Positions 11,843-22,894 of a DNA stretch of 64,000 bases are shown here, in pieces (position 1 is the first letter of the stretch; every line of letters begins with the position of its first letter). Under the pieces are notes generated by a model that saw nothing but the letters and a program-made list of their open reading frames with translations, searched no databases and was not told where the DNA came from. Source of the stretch: Ixodes scapularis (taxonomy: Eukaryota > Arthropoda > Arachnida > Ixodida > Ixodidae). The position numbers and the translations under genes were made by a program. The DNA lies in assembly GCF_016920785.2 (NCBI RefSeq), contig NW_024609836.1, forward strand, positions 9,640,018-9,704,017, written 5' to 3'.

Positions 11843-11861
11843 TTAAGGTAAAGAGACTGAA

Positions 11862-12714
11862 CATCAACTTTGCCAATATGAGCAGTGCAACAGCTGCAAC
11901 TGTAGAGAATGTTCTACAGCAGAGGCTGCAACCCCTTTCACCAAAGCAATGTAAAGCAATGCTTCGAAGCTGCAAAAAGAAAAAGCACACGAGGCATGGC
12001 TTATGACAATGAGTGGATGTTTGATTTCATTCCGCTGAAAATGCAAAGCCCCAAACTTTATGACTACATCCGAAGACAGAACATCTTGGTAATTCCAGGA
12101 CGAAGCACAATCCAAAAGTGCATGTCTAGTTACCGGGAGCTTTGGATTTAATGCGAAAATTCAGCGAATCCTGAAGAAGAAAACTTCCATAATGAAGCCT
12201 TTCAAGTGCCATGCTGGATTGGTAATTGACGAAATGAAACTTTCCGAGAACCTTTCAGTTAACACAGCTGAGAAAGTTGCTGGCTTTGTAGACTTGGGCC
12301 CCTACACAATAAAAAAAGACGAGCGCCTGCTGTTTGATCAAGGCCTTGTAGTCATGTTTCTGCCTCTGGTGGGGAACAGGACTCAAGTTTTAGGCATGTT
12401 TTACACTGAAGCGAACGTCAAAGGAGAGCTGCTAGCAATGATCATTCTTAAAGCTACAGTCTTAGCCGAGAAAGCAAGACTGTTCATTGACTATATCATA
12501 TGATGCTGCTGCTTCGTGGAATCAAAAAATAAGGCAAATGATGGGTGTTAAGGCAACTCCAAAGAAAATAGTTGCGGAGACTGCACCCATTGAACAACAA
12601 GAGGTTCCTCTACTTGGTGCCAGATTTCTCTCACCCAGTGAAAAACCTTCGCAACAGGCCTCTCCAAACATGCTTCAACACACCAGGTGGAACAATAAAT
12701 CAATCGTTCCATAA
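11862..12714 (+). pseudogene. P-element (THAP9-like) transposase relic, central part
   Basis: Translated pieces follow P-transposase order. They are a helical block, SPKQ then AAKRKSTRGMAYDNEW (about 11910-12025), and a linker LYDYIRRQNILVIPGRST. After a frame change near 12140 comes GFGFNAKIQRIL, then HAGLVIDEMKLSEN (about 12210-12250), the segment carrying the first catalytic Asp of the RNase H-like fold. GFVDLGPY and ASWNQKIRQMMGV follow, and then, in another frame, FLYLVPDFSHPVKNLRN, which matches the GTP-binding insertion region. At least two frameshifts break it. The N-terminal THAP finger and the C-terminal third are absent. It starts immediately after the last TTAA MITE. Confidence 0.8.
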
Positions 12715-13207
12715 TAAATTAGTGCATATTTTAGTGGCACCTTTTATTATACCTGTGGTAGTGCGTCAACTGGTTGGAATTCGAGGGAACACAATTAGCA
12801 CGTCAAAAGCTGAATGAAGGTTTAAATCTGGCAGAGGTTATATTAGCTTTTCTAGACTGATTGTAATAAATCTGTGTGGAATTATCTTAAGTAATTGAGG
12901 TCAGATTCATGAAGAGCTTCTTAGCTACGGCAACTTAACTAAGACGTTCATAAGTTAAAAACGTAAGGAGAAAAGAAATTGCTATTCACGAATGTGTTCT
13001 TAAGTGAGAGAAGAAAAGTGACGTCCTCTTGCATGCAAGCAACTTCCGGTGTTTCGCCAATCTCCAAACACTGCGAGAGCGGGGTGTTTCTATGACCACA
13101 GCGTCTGCAACAACCCAATCAGCCAATCAGAGAGCTCGTTTTCACGGTGGACTGCAGAGCATGTGTGTCTGACACAAAACAGAGGCTGTCTGCTACGAGC
13201 TTGCACG

Positions 13208-13740
13208 ATGTCAGCCCCACAGTTTATTAAGAAGTTGCGGATAGCAAACTTTATGAAGCCAGAAATCAATGCGTTGGTGGACGGCTATGAAGAGCACAAG
13301 ATAGTCATCGACACGAAGGGAGACGGCCCGCACAGCTCCCAAGCCAAGCGGCGGGCGTGGGAACGTATCACGGCGACGCTGTTCGCGGTGTCAGGAATCT
13401 AATGTGAGGTTGCCAACGTAAAAAAAAAAGTGGGCAGATTACAAGAGCACCAACAAAATTTGCAGTAAGGTGGATTTCCACTCTGTTACGTGTGTAGCAT
13501 AGAGCCGACTGTGATTCCAGCCTGTTGCAATTCATAGGAGCTGCAGTCCGGCGCAGCCAGAACGCGACAAGAAGCGGCCCGAGAGAACCCGATCTGACGG
13601 AGGCCAAGGAGCGTGTGATAGGCCCCCTCAGCGAAGATACCCTCGTGGGCGCCGAAGGGGCCTTTGACATAGGGGTGCAAACAGCATGCCAGTTTGGAAA
13701 ATTCTAAATGCTCATCAATGCCCGAGGTGCTGGCGTTCAA
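13208..13740 (+). pseudogene. Myb/SANT-like DNA-binding domain relic
   Basis: From the ATG at 13208 the frame reads a Myb/SANT-like trihelix domain: NFMKPEINALVDGYEEHK, then AKRRAWERITATLFAVSGI, stopping at 13400-13402. Just beyond, in another frame after an A-run, WADYKSTNK completes the usual KKKWxDYKS helix, so a frameshift at the poly-A split the domain. A further piece at about 13525-13700 (PDLTEAKERVIGPL, GAFDIGV) resembles the region after such domains in arthropod proteins, some of which accompany Harbinger transposases. No DDE partner is adjacent, so it may be a solo gene relic or an orphan transposon gene. Confidence 0.7.
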
Positions 13741-15086
13741 GAGCGCGGCTGCAGAAAGGTCTACTAATATTAATTGTTCTGTTACTGCCCTTTTGAAAGC
13801 GAGCCCCCACTTGTAGGCTTCGTTATGCAATTGACATTCATTGCTGGCATTAGGAGCCATTGAAAACTGCGACGTTTTCAGAGTGACCCTATTTGCTTTT
13901 GAACTTTCTATCGCGGCTCGGATTTTTATTTTACCTGCTTGTAAGTTCACAATATTTCAGCTTGTTACAAAATCCTGAAATAATTATGGTACTCTCAGCT
14001 TTTGTCGCGGATCTGGGAGCGGGACCCAGCAGCGCTCCATACCAAAGTTGGCCAGTGCACTCAGTCAGTTCTTATTTTGATCAGTGAGGAAGTGCAAATG
14101 ATTGTCAAAGGCGCTCTTGTGTTCTCCAATCACAGCGTGGAAGATGTGGCACAACCCTACAACCAGAGTGAGTATTATGAGCCACAATAATGTCAAGGGT
14201 TGACGCATAAATGTTTGCATTTAGCATGTGAAATATACAGTGGTTAGTGTGTAATTAGATTCAGAGCAGTGCTTGAGGTCTAGCCCACCAAAAGGATATT
14301 AATAAATGTGAAAGTGTAGTCATAGATAACTTGATGTTAGAAGAAAAACATAGCTTTCGGGCATGTCGAACACCTTTCTAGTATCTTTTCGTACAGTAGA
14401 GCGTTGTCAGTGGCAACAAAAGACTATTTTTAGACTAACGGTGTTGTTGAAGTCTTTTCCAGTTATCTTTAAGTCTCACATTGCAGCAAACTTCAAAGTG
14501 TCTAGCATTACATCCAATGTGAACCCAAGTTACGAACAACGTTTGTCCTTCCCTGGGCTTACAGGAAGAGGAAGGAAGGAGGGAGGATGATATTTAGGTT
14601 TGGAGAGAGAGTAGCAAGGGAAAAGGATATTTTGGTTAAGGGAGAGAGGAAAAATGGAGGAGGATATTTAGGATAATGCGTTTGGACATTCTGTCAACAC
14701 TTAAATACCGTCTTGCTGATCACACTAACAAAACTGAATGGCCAGACAGATACATAGGATATCACTAAATGCCAGAAAACCCTACTTTGCTGGTGTGCAC
14801 TGTTATTAAACACCAAGGTCACAATCCCATCTAACCTTTTTCAGGCGCATTATAGAATTAAGTTTAATGAGGCCGCAAGTTGGGCAAGTTGGTCCATTTT
14901 CTTCAATAGCACTGTGTTCATGCACGCCTTGTACTCGTCCTTTGTTAACTTTTGCAGTGTTTCCACTTTTGAAGCATTATAGAATGGTGAGGTTATTTAG
15001 GATAGTGCCTCAGTGCCACTTTGGTAATTACAAAGTAGTATATATCAGAGCACATAATGGGCCAATCATTCTTTGTCTATTTCAAA
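13741..15086. other. No recognisable gene
   Basis: Short frames only. A purine-rich gga/gag stretch lies at about 14560-14680. Nothing else is identified before the hAT element at 15087. Confidence 0.45.
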
Positions 15087-16596
15087 TAGGGGTGTGCAAA
15101 TACTCGAATATACGAATTTGATTCGAATAGAAAGTTCCCGAATAATTCGATTCGCGAATCGAATTCCTAGTATTCGGTCACTCGAATATTCAATATATTC
15201 GCCCAAAGACGCGCGGTCGCCGCGGAGCTGACAAAAAAAAAAAGAAAAGCCGTTTTTTCCCCCGATGTAAGCGCCGTGATGCGAGACAGACCATGCGAAA
15301 AACAGCTCTTGGTCCCTACCATTCCACAAAAATCTAACGCACAGGTTAGAAAAAAGAAAAGTAACGAATGCCACGAACTTTATAGCACGCAGATTTACTC
15401 ACGATCGTGATACAACCTACCCTTGAATCACAACCGAAACGTCCCGTTTGCGCCGCTTCCAGAGAGGAATTGTTGGGAGGCCGGAATTCCGCGCCATGCC
15501 TAATTCTTTTCACGAGTAAAGCCCCTCGTTTCAAATTGAAGCACCGATGTAAAACACACTTGCCGCACTCACAGAAATCGGCGATTGCACGATCACAGAA
15601 AGAAAACCACGTTAAACACGGCGATAAAACCAGCCGAGTTATCGTCTTATCGTCGTCGTTTTTTTGGAACCTCAAGCCACAAATTCTGATTCGGAACGAA
15701 ACGGAACGGGAAAATAGTGTGCCTAGATTTGAGAGGGTTTCCAACCGTTCGATAGCCGCGTTTGAATTACGAACTGCGAGAAGGTGACGAAAAAACGAAA
15801 GCGTCGATCGGGATCGGGCACGCAGGCAGGGCAGGGAGAGTAGGCGTCGTCGCCCTCCTGCTTGCTCGCCTTTTTCCTCGCGACAACACAACACATGCGC
15901 ACTTACGACCAATCTGCACTGGAGCCGTCTCCGTGGTTTCAGTTCCGCTTGCTCCCTCTTTTAAATCAAGGCTCTCTAAAACAGGATAGATAGACTAAGA
16001 AATGGATGCATAGCGGCAGTTGGACGGTGTCTTGCGCCACCTAACCACGCTTTTTTCTTTCTTACTTCAGATTATATTGTTTAAGCCTGTTCACTAAGAT
16101 TTAACACCTATCTGTTTATTTACGTGAAATAAAATCCCGGGTGCCCTTTTTCTTCCTTAATATGAAAACCAAATATCGCAAAATGCCCCCTTTCTGAGAT
16201 ATGCAAACATTCATAAAAAAAAGTCGCGGTGTTAGGTTGGGCTTAAAAAAGGCATGCGTGGCTGTAACTTTGGGTATTTTGTGACGTTTAGGGAAGATAG
16301 ATTATATTTGTGCCATAAAATTGGATCTTTAGTGCCCAACATCCAACAGCAACTGCTTCTATTTAATTTCTTTTTTCACCAGAATTTTTTTACATTTTAG
16401 CTTTTGTTCTGCACAAGATGCATATTCTGCAACAGGTGCATACTCTGCACATATAATAATCTAATTCGCAGCACACTTTGAAGAATTCCTACAAATAAAA
16501 TCACTATTCGATATTCGATTCGATATTCGGCTTTTTTTTCTTGATTCGATTCGGTATTCGATTCGAAAACTACTATTCGGTATTCGCACACCCCTA
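15087..16596. mobile_element. Non-autonomous hAT element with TATTCGAATA-type ends
   Basis: The ends are inverted: taggggtgtgcaaata at 15087 and tattcgcacacccct(a) ending at 16596. The 8-bp duplication atttcaaa (15079-15086 and 16597-16604) is perfect. Both ends hold arrays of attcgaat / gattcga words (15100-15205 and 16500-16590). The 1510-bp body has anonymous frames in its middle that match no transposase known to me. The terminal taggggtg is shared with the element at 5625-8039, suggesting a related source transposase. Confidence 0.92.
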
Positions 16597-16604
16597 ATTT
16601 CAAA

Positions 16605-16731
16605 GGCTCCAACAGAGGTGAAAACTCAGCTGTGCCTGCCACGGCCACACGGCCTGCGTCAGCACGACCTGGATCAGCCCCGCCCGCAGCGGAGAAATCT
16701 GCCAGCACTCCCGCGACAATTCCACAGAGTG
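16605..16731 (+). other. Exon-like segment ending at a GTGAGT donor
   Basis: One frame reads an Ala/Pro-rich stretch (NSAVPATATRPASARPGSAP) and ends at aga|gtgagt, a good splice donor. It directly follows the hAT target site, so the insertion lies at or near its 5' edge. A candidate acceptor, cccgtcag, occurs at about 17331. It may belong with the P-element relic downstream, but the link is weak. Confidence 0.25.
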
Positions 16732-17333
16732 AGTTTGCTTAAAACAGCACATATTTAACATGCAGCATTGCAAACGAGGTTTGCAAGGAAAGCTGGATGG
16801 TTATTCCTGTTCTATGTTTTCAACCTTAAACATGACCACTTCTCGAAGAAAGCTATTCTTCGAGAATAGCTTTCTTCGGTACTATCGAGCTGGTACTTTC
16901 CACCCCATGTTGCCGGTGAAGTTTAGTTTGGTCTGCTGCCTGGTTTGTCACCATCATGGCAACGAAGCATTAGGTGCCATTTGCAGTCCATTAGACAAAT
17001 GATGTCAGCCCTCAATCGCTTCAGGTGATGGGCTTGGGCATGTGTCTATGGCGGCAATGAGCAAACCAAACTGATGAGATGAACGTGAACAAAAACAGTC
17101 CGATAAATATGCCATGATGAGGGCTCATTTTCTCCAGGCCGAATATTTTGGTAAAGTTTACATAAAAATGTAGTCTTTTTTGCATTTCAGACTCTGTCTT
17201 TCTTCACCTGCAGCATAGGGCAAAAGTATCAATGTGCCGTTGGTAGCTAAGAGTCTCTAGTACATGCTATGCATACATGTCACATATGTGCAATCTGTTA
17301 ACAAGAATTGCATCCTTATTCTACCCCGTCAGG

Positions 17334-18195
17334 CAGCAACAAAGAGATCGGCCACAAATCCTGAAGTCACAGATAGCGATACTGAAGAGACTCGACTCGG
17401 TTACTGCGCAGGCAGGGCCTGCTGGCAACAAAGCAGCAGCTGGCGTCACTAAAGGCACACAAATATGGAGTGCACTTTGAAGACAACAGTCTTTCTAAGG
17501 AATAAACAATGTATTTCACCCCTGTGGAGTGGGCTGCAACGCACACCCTACTCAGTTCCTGATGACTGTCAACTGCCTTAGCTATTACAAGCTCTCAAAG
17601 AGCGTCATTGGGTCAAATGTCGGCGAGGATGTCATCAGTTCATTCCTGGCCATCAAGGACCAAACGGCAGGTTCCTGCAAGCAGTGGCACCTCATTGACT
17701 TGCTTATCAACAATCGGAACCTTGGAGAAGCGGAAGCTGCACTTGAGAGCAACATTATGTCCTCACCCAAACATCCACACAACATCCAAAAGAGCAACGC
17801 AAGACTAACCATACTATGTGGCTGGGTATGTTGCAAGGAAGTGCGCCTGGAAGACGAAGTGCCGTGTCTGTATAAATCAGCTACCACTTCTTGCTTCCAA
17901 AGAAAAGACCTCAAATGCCACTGTGTTCACCAAATCTTGCGATTCTGGTGGCCTGCTGTACCTGTCAACGACTCTTTTTACGTTTGTCAGCGATCTTGAG
18001 GACAAATTCACGGGCAGCTTTGGCACCCAAAAGCTCCACCACAGCAGTGTCATGGATGTGCTAGCTGTCGTTAATAGCAAAAACATGAGCGGCGTTGGTT
18101 GTGGTGAACACTCCAAGTCCCTAACTGTGAATTTGATTGGGTTTCCATACAACAAGGATGCACTTCTACATGAAGTGAATGAACAAGTCTCGTGA
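17334..18195 (+). pseudogene. P-element transposase relic, C-terminal third
   Basis: After a candidate acceptor at about 17331, one frame is Gln/Lys/Leu-rich (PQILKSQIAILKRL), like the coiled coil after the THAP finger. At about 17530 it jumps to GCNAHPTQFLMTVNCLSYYK, the conserved P-transposase block that normally follows DPxENxFG, so the centre is deleted. In-frame text continues (LLINNRNLGEAEAALESN). The frame then shifts near 17810 to MAGYVARKCAWKTKC, GGLLYLSTTLFTFVSDLEDK and LHHSSVMDVLAVVNSKN, the same end seen at 50.1-50.3 kb. It is missing the catalytic core, so it is inactive. Confidence 0.8.
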
Positions 18196-20277
18196 CTTCG
18201 CTCAAAGGAAGGCAAGGCAACATTTAAAAGTGAGTCGTGCATAAAAAAAAATGACCTGCCAAATGTTTTGGAGTGTGGCTCAAAAAGTGTGAGCAATTTG
18301 TATAAATAAAATGTGTATTTCTTTGCATTTATCTTTCATGAGACCAGCCAGGGGTGAAGAACAAATGCACGTCAGTTATAGTGTGAAAAGGGCTCCCTAA
18401 TTAATTGAGATAAGTGAGTTACTGGTGCGACGTTATCTGATTAGGCTCGTGCTGGCGCCCATAATACACACAAGTGTTCACTACGAAAACTTCCCGAACT
18501 GTCAGTTTGTGAGAAAAGAAACATGTTTCGTTTCAACGGATTAATAATGTTCCATTTTGCGTGCACATTTTGGCAGAATCAGGTTCTGTGAGAATACAGC
18601 TGATCGTGCTGTAGAGCCGTGAGGGCAGAGGAGGCTGGGAGTCGCTTTCAAGAGTGGTTGACTACAGTGCCGCTGAGTATCAAAGATTTCCACCTGAGTG
18701 GGCTTAGCGACTTTAGCGACACAGCAAAGTACAACGCAAGATGGCACGGTGATGGTGCCGACAGCAAGTTCTACAGAACCAGGATATTTCTGTTGGAAGG
18801 TAAGTGTCAATTACGAAGTTGCATACGCTGTGATTACCTAATAAGTGAAAATTATATTTCCCACCCTTGGTATGTGTGGTTAGCTGTGGCTAACAACCAT
18901 GCATAGCTTGCAAGTGTCGCCAATGCTGAATACTGAAGGTTGCTTCTATTTACCCGTTCCCTTGAACTACGAGCTCTGTGGTGTGGAACTCGCATGACGA
19001 ACTCAACGCTCGTGGCACGTGAAATACCGGTATGGCCACGAATGACGTCGTGTATTGCACGTGTACGTTCTACCTACCTGCAGCTTCTGCTAGCACTAGG
19101 GTGGGGTGATGCGATTTCAATAAGGCTAAAGATTCGGCGTACATCGCTGTACCTATTTATATGGTGAACATATCCGGTACAAGTTCTGAAGATATGGCAG
19201 ACGTCCTAGCGCGGATCATGGTAATGTCAGACGCAGTAAAGATACGCTGTACAGACAGCCACACCTGCTGGTGTAGGAGTATCCCAAAAGCGCCTTCTGC
19301 TCATGCACTTATGCACTTGCATTGAGATGAGTGGCTAGTAAAGTGAAGCAAGGCAAAAAAAAAAGAAACGTTCAGCAGACGCATGGCGGCCACCGTGTAT
19401 GTATAAGAGACATACTACACTAGGCTACACACGTCGTGTGCCTGCCTCGTCTGTCGGTAAATAAAAGTTTGGGACACGTTTGCGGCATTTAGTTAACTGG
19501 AAGCCGCTGTAAAACAGTTTCGTGTATACGGCTGTCAATCCATCACAGCAGACTGGCAGGCGGGAGACACTGTCCACCCACACTAGCTGCCATAAATCAT
19601 TTTCATGTCTGTACGGACCACATACGGACGAAACTTCTGAGCGCCAAATGTGATGTTCTGTGTCTCGTCCTGACTTTATTTGGGAGACTTCCATACACGG
19701 TATTTCAGCTGACCTCGCCCACCTTGTCAAGTTGGGGGGGTCACACCACCAGCGACTGAGTGCTGCCCAAGGGGTGTCGGATGTCCCGTTGCTTCTCGCT
19801 CCGATAACGGCTTCCAGGTGCGGTTCCAGACTCACTGGCAAACTGAACTCTAGTCCTGGTTCCATTCTACAGGTCTCAACCACGACTTCCCCGGGGCTTT
19901 CATTGGCCGAACACCATCATTGGTTTTACCATCCTGACCGGCCCCCCTCCCTCAGAAAGTTGACTGGCTCATAGAAAACAGCTAATCGGTGAGTATCTGA
20001 AGTATAGAATCGGGCGTAGTCAACATGGCCACAGTTCTTTTTCTTTGCAGCATAAAAATACATGCTCTTAATTCTTTTACCAGAATTTGCCCATCGATTA
20101 TGGATGTAGTACAGCACATTTTGCCGAATGCTCTCCTTCAAGCGAACTAGAATGTTAGTAGATCCATATTTCTTACCAGTCCAAAATGCCGCCAGCAAAG
20201 CCAAGTCGGGTGGTTTTGGCCACCTTCTGCTGTATGCTCAAAGACTCAATTTTTAAATAAATAAAGGAGTGTTTATC
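18196..20277. other. No recognised gene; one exon-like segment at 18630-18798
   Basis: An open stretch ends at 18798 in ttggaag|gtaagtg, a strong donor consensus, but its translation (FHLSGLSDFSDTAKYNARW) matches nothing I recognise. A 152-codon frame on the minus strand (19425-19883) has no motif. Nothing else stands out. Confidence 0.35.
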
Positions 20278-20365
20278 GTTCCGTCTAGACGGAACACTAA
20301 AATCTAGTAAAGTTCCGTCCAGATGAAACTATATCCCCCACTAGAGTTCCGTCCACAATTCCGGT
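20278..20365. repeat. Left GTTCCGTC motif array
   Basis: The 18-bp perfect palindrome GTTCCGTCTAGACGGAAC (20278-20295) is followed by half-motifs gttccgtcc at about 20315 and 20346. A matching array lies at 21597-21683, beyond the ZSWIM3-like relic. The pair probably forms subterminal repeats of one transposon. Confidence 0.7.
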
Positions 20366-20486
20366 TCCGGTTTTTGTGGCGCCACCTCGAGGACTGTCGA
20401 GGACCTATGCACCAGTCAGAGTGCACGCCCGACCAGCCGGATCACCGCATCTCACACGGTGCCCGACGCTACCACGTGCAAACACC

Positions 20487-21279
20487 ATGTAGGCGGGCGC
20501 AAAGTTTGCGACATTTGAGGCATTAGAAGATGTCTTGAGAACGTATAGCAAGGAGAACTACGTGCAGTATTACAAGCGAGAATCACGGCTAGTAACCGCA
20601 GCGAAACAGAAAGGCATTAGACGCCACATTAACCAGAACATCAGTGTGTACCAAGTGCATTATCACTGTATCAAAGGCGGCCACAACTTCAAGAGCCGAA
20701 GCAAAGGAGAGCGAGAAACCAAGTAAGTATCCCTTTTCACTTCCATCTGTTTAGCACTTGTGTGTACGATTAGTAATGCTTATGTTGATTTATCGTGCAT
20801 TACATTTTTTCGCAGAACCTTTGTCGATGGGTGCCCGGCCCATTTCAAATGCTCCGTGTCCGCAGATATGGAACACTTGGAGGGGATGTCGAGCAAGACA
20901 GAACACAATCACCCCGTATCAAAGGTATGCTCCACGATACATAGATTAGATATGATTTGAAGCATATGTTCCGCATTATCTGAGCGCATAGACAAACTGG
21001 CCACAAGCACTGCTGCATGTTCATGGTACATTCAATATCATAATGCTGCTCTTGTTCCAGGCCACCTACGAGCAACTTCCGAAGCAACGAGCACTGCCTG
21101 AGGAGGTGAAGGGTGAGGTCTAGGAGCTGATAAAACTCAAAGCAAACAAGAAGCTGATAAAGCAAAGGATCCAGCAAGAAACGGGCAGTGCTGTCCTGCT
21201 CAAGGATCTCGGCAGCCTGGCCAGCTCTCTGAAGCCCCTAACAAAGAACGACCTCCAAGAAACTGTGGAGATGATGTGA
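20487..21279 (+). pseudogene. ZSWIM3/MULE-like protein relic, three exons
   Basis: Exon 1 is 20487-20722, exon 2 20816-20924 and exon 3 21061-21279. Donors are gtaagt and gtatgc, acceptors cgcag and ttccag, and phases match across both introns. The product reads FATFEALEDVLRTYSKEN, YQVHYHCIKGGHNF, FVDGCPAHFKCSVSAD, EHNHPVSK, LPKQRALPEEVK, and LIKLKANKKLIKQRIQ. This is the N-terminal layout of ZSWIM3-like proteins related to Mutator-type transposases and FAR1. Codon 2 is TAG and another TAG stands at 21121, so it is broken. The catalytic DDE and SWIM parts are missing. Palindromic motif arrays on both sides suggest an internally deleted transposon copy. Confidence 0.7.
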
Positions 21280-21596
21280 TTGGCCCGAGCCGTTTTGGAG
21301 GTGCAGAGGCGATGGCTACAAGCTCCGTAAGCTGTAAAAAAACGTGGTGACAACGGACGAGACTGCACCTACTGCGTTGTTGTGTATCGGAACCCATCTG
21401 AAATCGTCAAAATAGAAGCCGTGCTACCGCTAAACGGAGGCTACCCTTCCTGGCTTTGCTCACAGGCTGCTATGCGAAAGCGGCAAGTTGCGAAAGGAAA
21501 ATATATGCCCTAGTTTCAACGCAAGCTCCTATGAGACACTCAGCCGGGGCGTCGCTTGGTCTTGGACGGAGCTCTAAAGGTGGCTACGCGGCTACC

Positions 21597-21683
21597 GTTC
21601 TGTTTGGACGGAACACTAGTGGCGGGTATAGTTCCGTCTGGACGGAACTCTAGTGGTGGGTTATCGTTCCCTCTGGACGGAAC
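21597..21683. repeat. Right GTTCCGTC motif array
   Basis: Three close variants of the 18-bp palindrome occur: 21597-21614 (gttctgtttggacggaac), 21631-21648 (gttccgtctggacggaac) and 21666-21683 (gttccctctggacggaac), about 35 bp apart. They mirror the left array at 20278. Such regular spacing suggests transposase-binding sites; this is inference. Confidence 0.75.
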
Positions 21684-22009
21684 GCTAGCCACAGCCAATA
21701 AATAAACAGTCATGTTTTATGAAGGGAAAAAGTTATTGTTCCTTATCTCAAGCTGAATATGAACACTTACATCCCATGAAGTAGGTAATTTAACCCATAT
21801 TGGTGCTCCTAGGAAAGCTGCAGAGGAAAAACTGGACCAGGAGGAAACTACCGAACCAGAGGGCAACGCCAGAACTACAGGACGACGGCCAAGCAAGGGG
21901 AGGCCAAATGAGTGAATCTCTTGATTTCAATAAAAATGTCAAAAATCATCTACTAGTGTTTCATTGTCCAGTTATCACAAACCATGAGTTTTCCCACGTG
22001 GTGGTGCTC

Positions 22010-22272
22010 AGATGGTTCCAATTAGCAATGCTCAATTGGGTTTTGACAATTGGAACCAATCGAGATTTTTTCAATGAGTCTGAAATCTTAAACGGTATTC
22101 CCAATTGGTTGTGTCCAATTGGTTCAAACTGGCAATGCTGAATTGGGTTTTGACAAATGGAACCAATTGCATTTTGACAATTGGAATTGGGATTTTTTTC
22201 AATGATGAGTCCAAAATCACAAATAGTTTTCCCCATTGGTTCCAATTGTCAGAAACCAATTGGACCCAATGG
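22010..22272. repeat. CAATTGG-rich degenerate tandem repeat
   Basis: Two to three units of about 100 bp share ggttccaatt, ggcaatgctcaattgggttttgacaa, ggaaccaattg, and gatttttttcaatgagtc. The core word CCAATTGG and its variants occur more than ten times and are self-complementary. It could be subterminal repeats of a transposon or a young satellite; no flanking duplication was found. Confidence 0.7.
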
Positions 22273-22359
22273 TTACCTTTACCTGGGTTGGCATACATAT
22301 TACTTACAATGGGTATAATAAAATCATTAACATACAAACACTATTGACCAGAAAAGCTG

Positions 22360-22700
22360 GGGTACCCCTTTGTGGCAGATGTCATGCCCCTGAACCACTT
22401 CAAAAAGCTTTGCCAGATGATCCACTTTGCGTGAGAGGAAGATTTAAATGACAAAGTTTCAAAAGTGGGGCAGCTCTTCGATGAGTTGCGGAAAAATCTG
22501 CTCAAAGTCGAGGGCGAGACGAAACAATCCATCGACGAAATGATGGTACCATAAAAGGGTACTGATGCAGGAAACCTGCACCAGTACGTTCAACAAAAAC
22601 CACATAAAGACTTCAAAGTTTTCATGCAGGTTGGGATTTGCGGCATGGTTTACGACATACTTCCCTATGGTGGGAAGGACACCAGAGATGCACACCAATA
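22360..22700 (+). pseudogene. piggyBac-type transposase fragment
   Basis: One frame, with two stops, reads VADVMPLNHFKKLCQMIHFA, then DKVSKVGQLFDELRKNLL, QSIDEMMVP, KGTDAGNLHQYVQQKPHK and DFKVFMQVGICGMVYDIL. This matches the piggyBac core in order: the LNRFxxLLxxLHF block, DKxxKVRPL, the SIDEQMxxFKG segment with the first catalytic Asp, QYxPxKPHK, and the GxxGYVYDF strand. A stop replaces the aromatic residue of FKG, and another follows HFA. Both ends are missing. A putative Harbinger-type fragment starts 200 bp further on, so the two are unrelated neighbours. Confidence 0.82.
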
Positions 22701-22894
22701 GCGGCTTTTTCTTGAAATGGGGCTTTTAATGTTTGGGCTTTCCCAAAAGTTTCTGGTTGTTTAATCCTGGCATAGAAATAAATTTGTTCTGTTACTCAAT
22801 TAGAAGTCAACTCGGGAATTATACCATTACAACATTTTCCCTCGGTACAACTATTAAAATTGTTTTATTTTTATAACACTTCGCTTTGGTTTCT

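Noticed and set aside
15346..15912. 188-codon minus-strand frame inside the hAT MITE
   Set aside because: No transposase motif, and an overlapping 126-codon plus-strand frame exists. Treated as chance inside a non-autonomous element.
19425..19883. 152-codon minus-strand open frame
   Set aside because: No recognisable domain, no splice or homology context, and composition like the surrounding DNA. Length alone does not support a gene.
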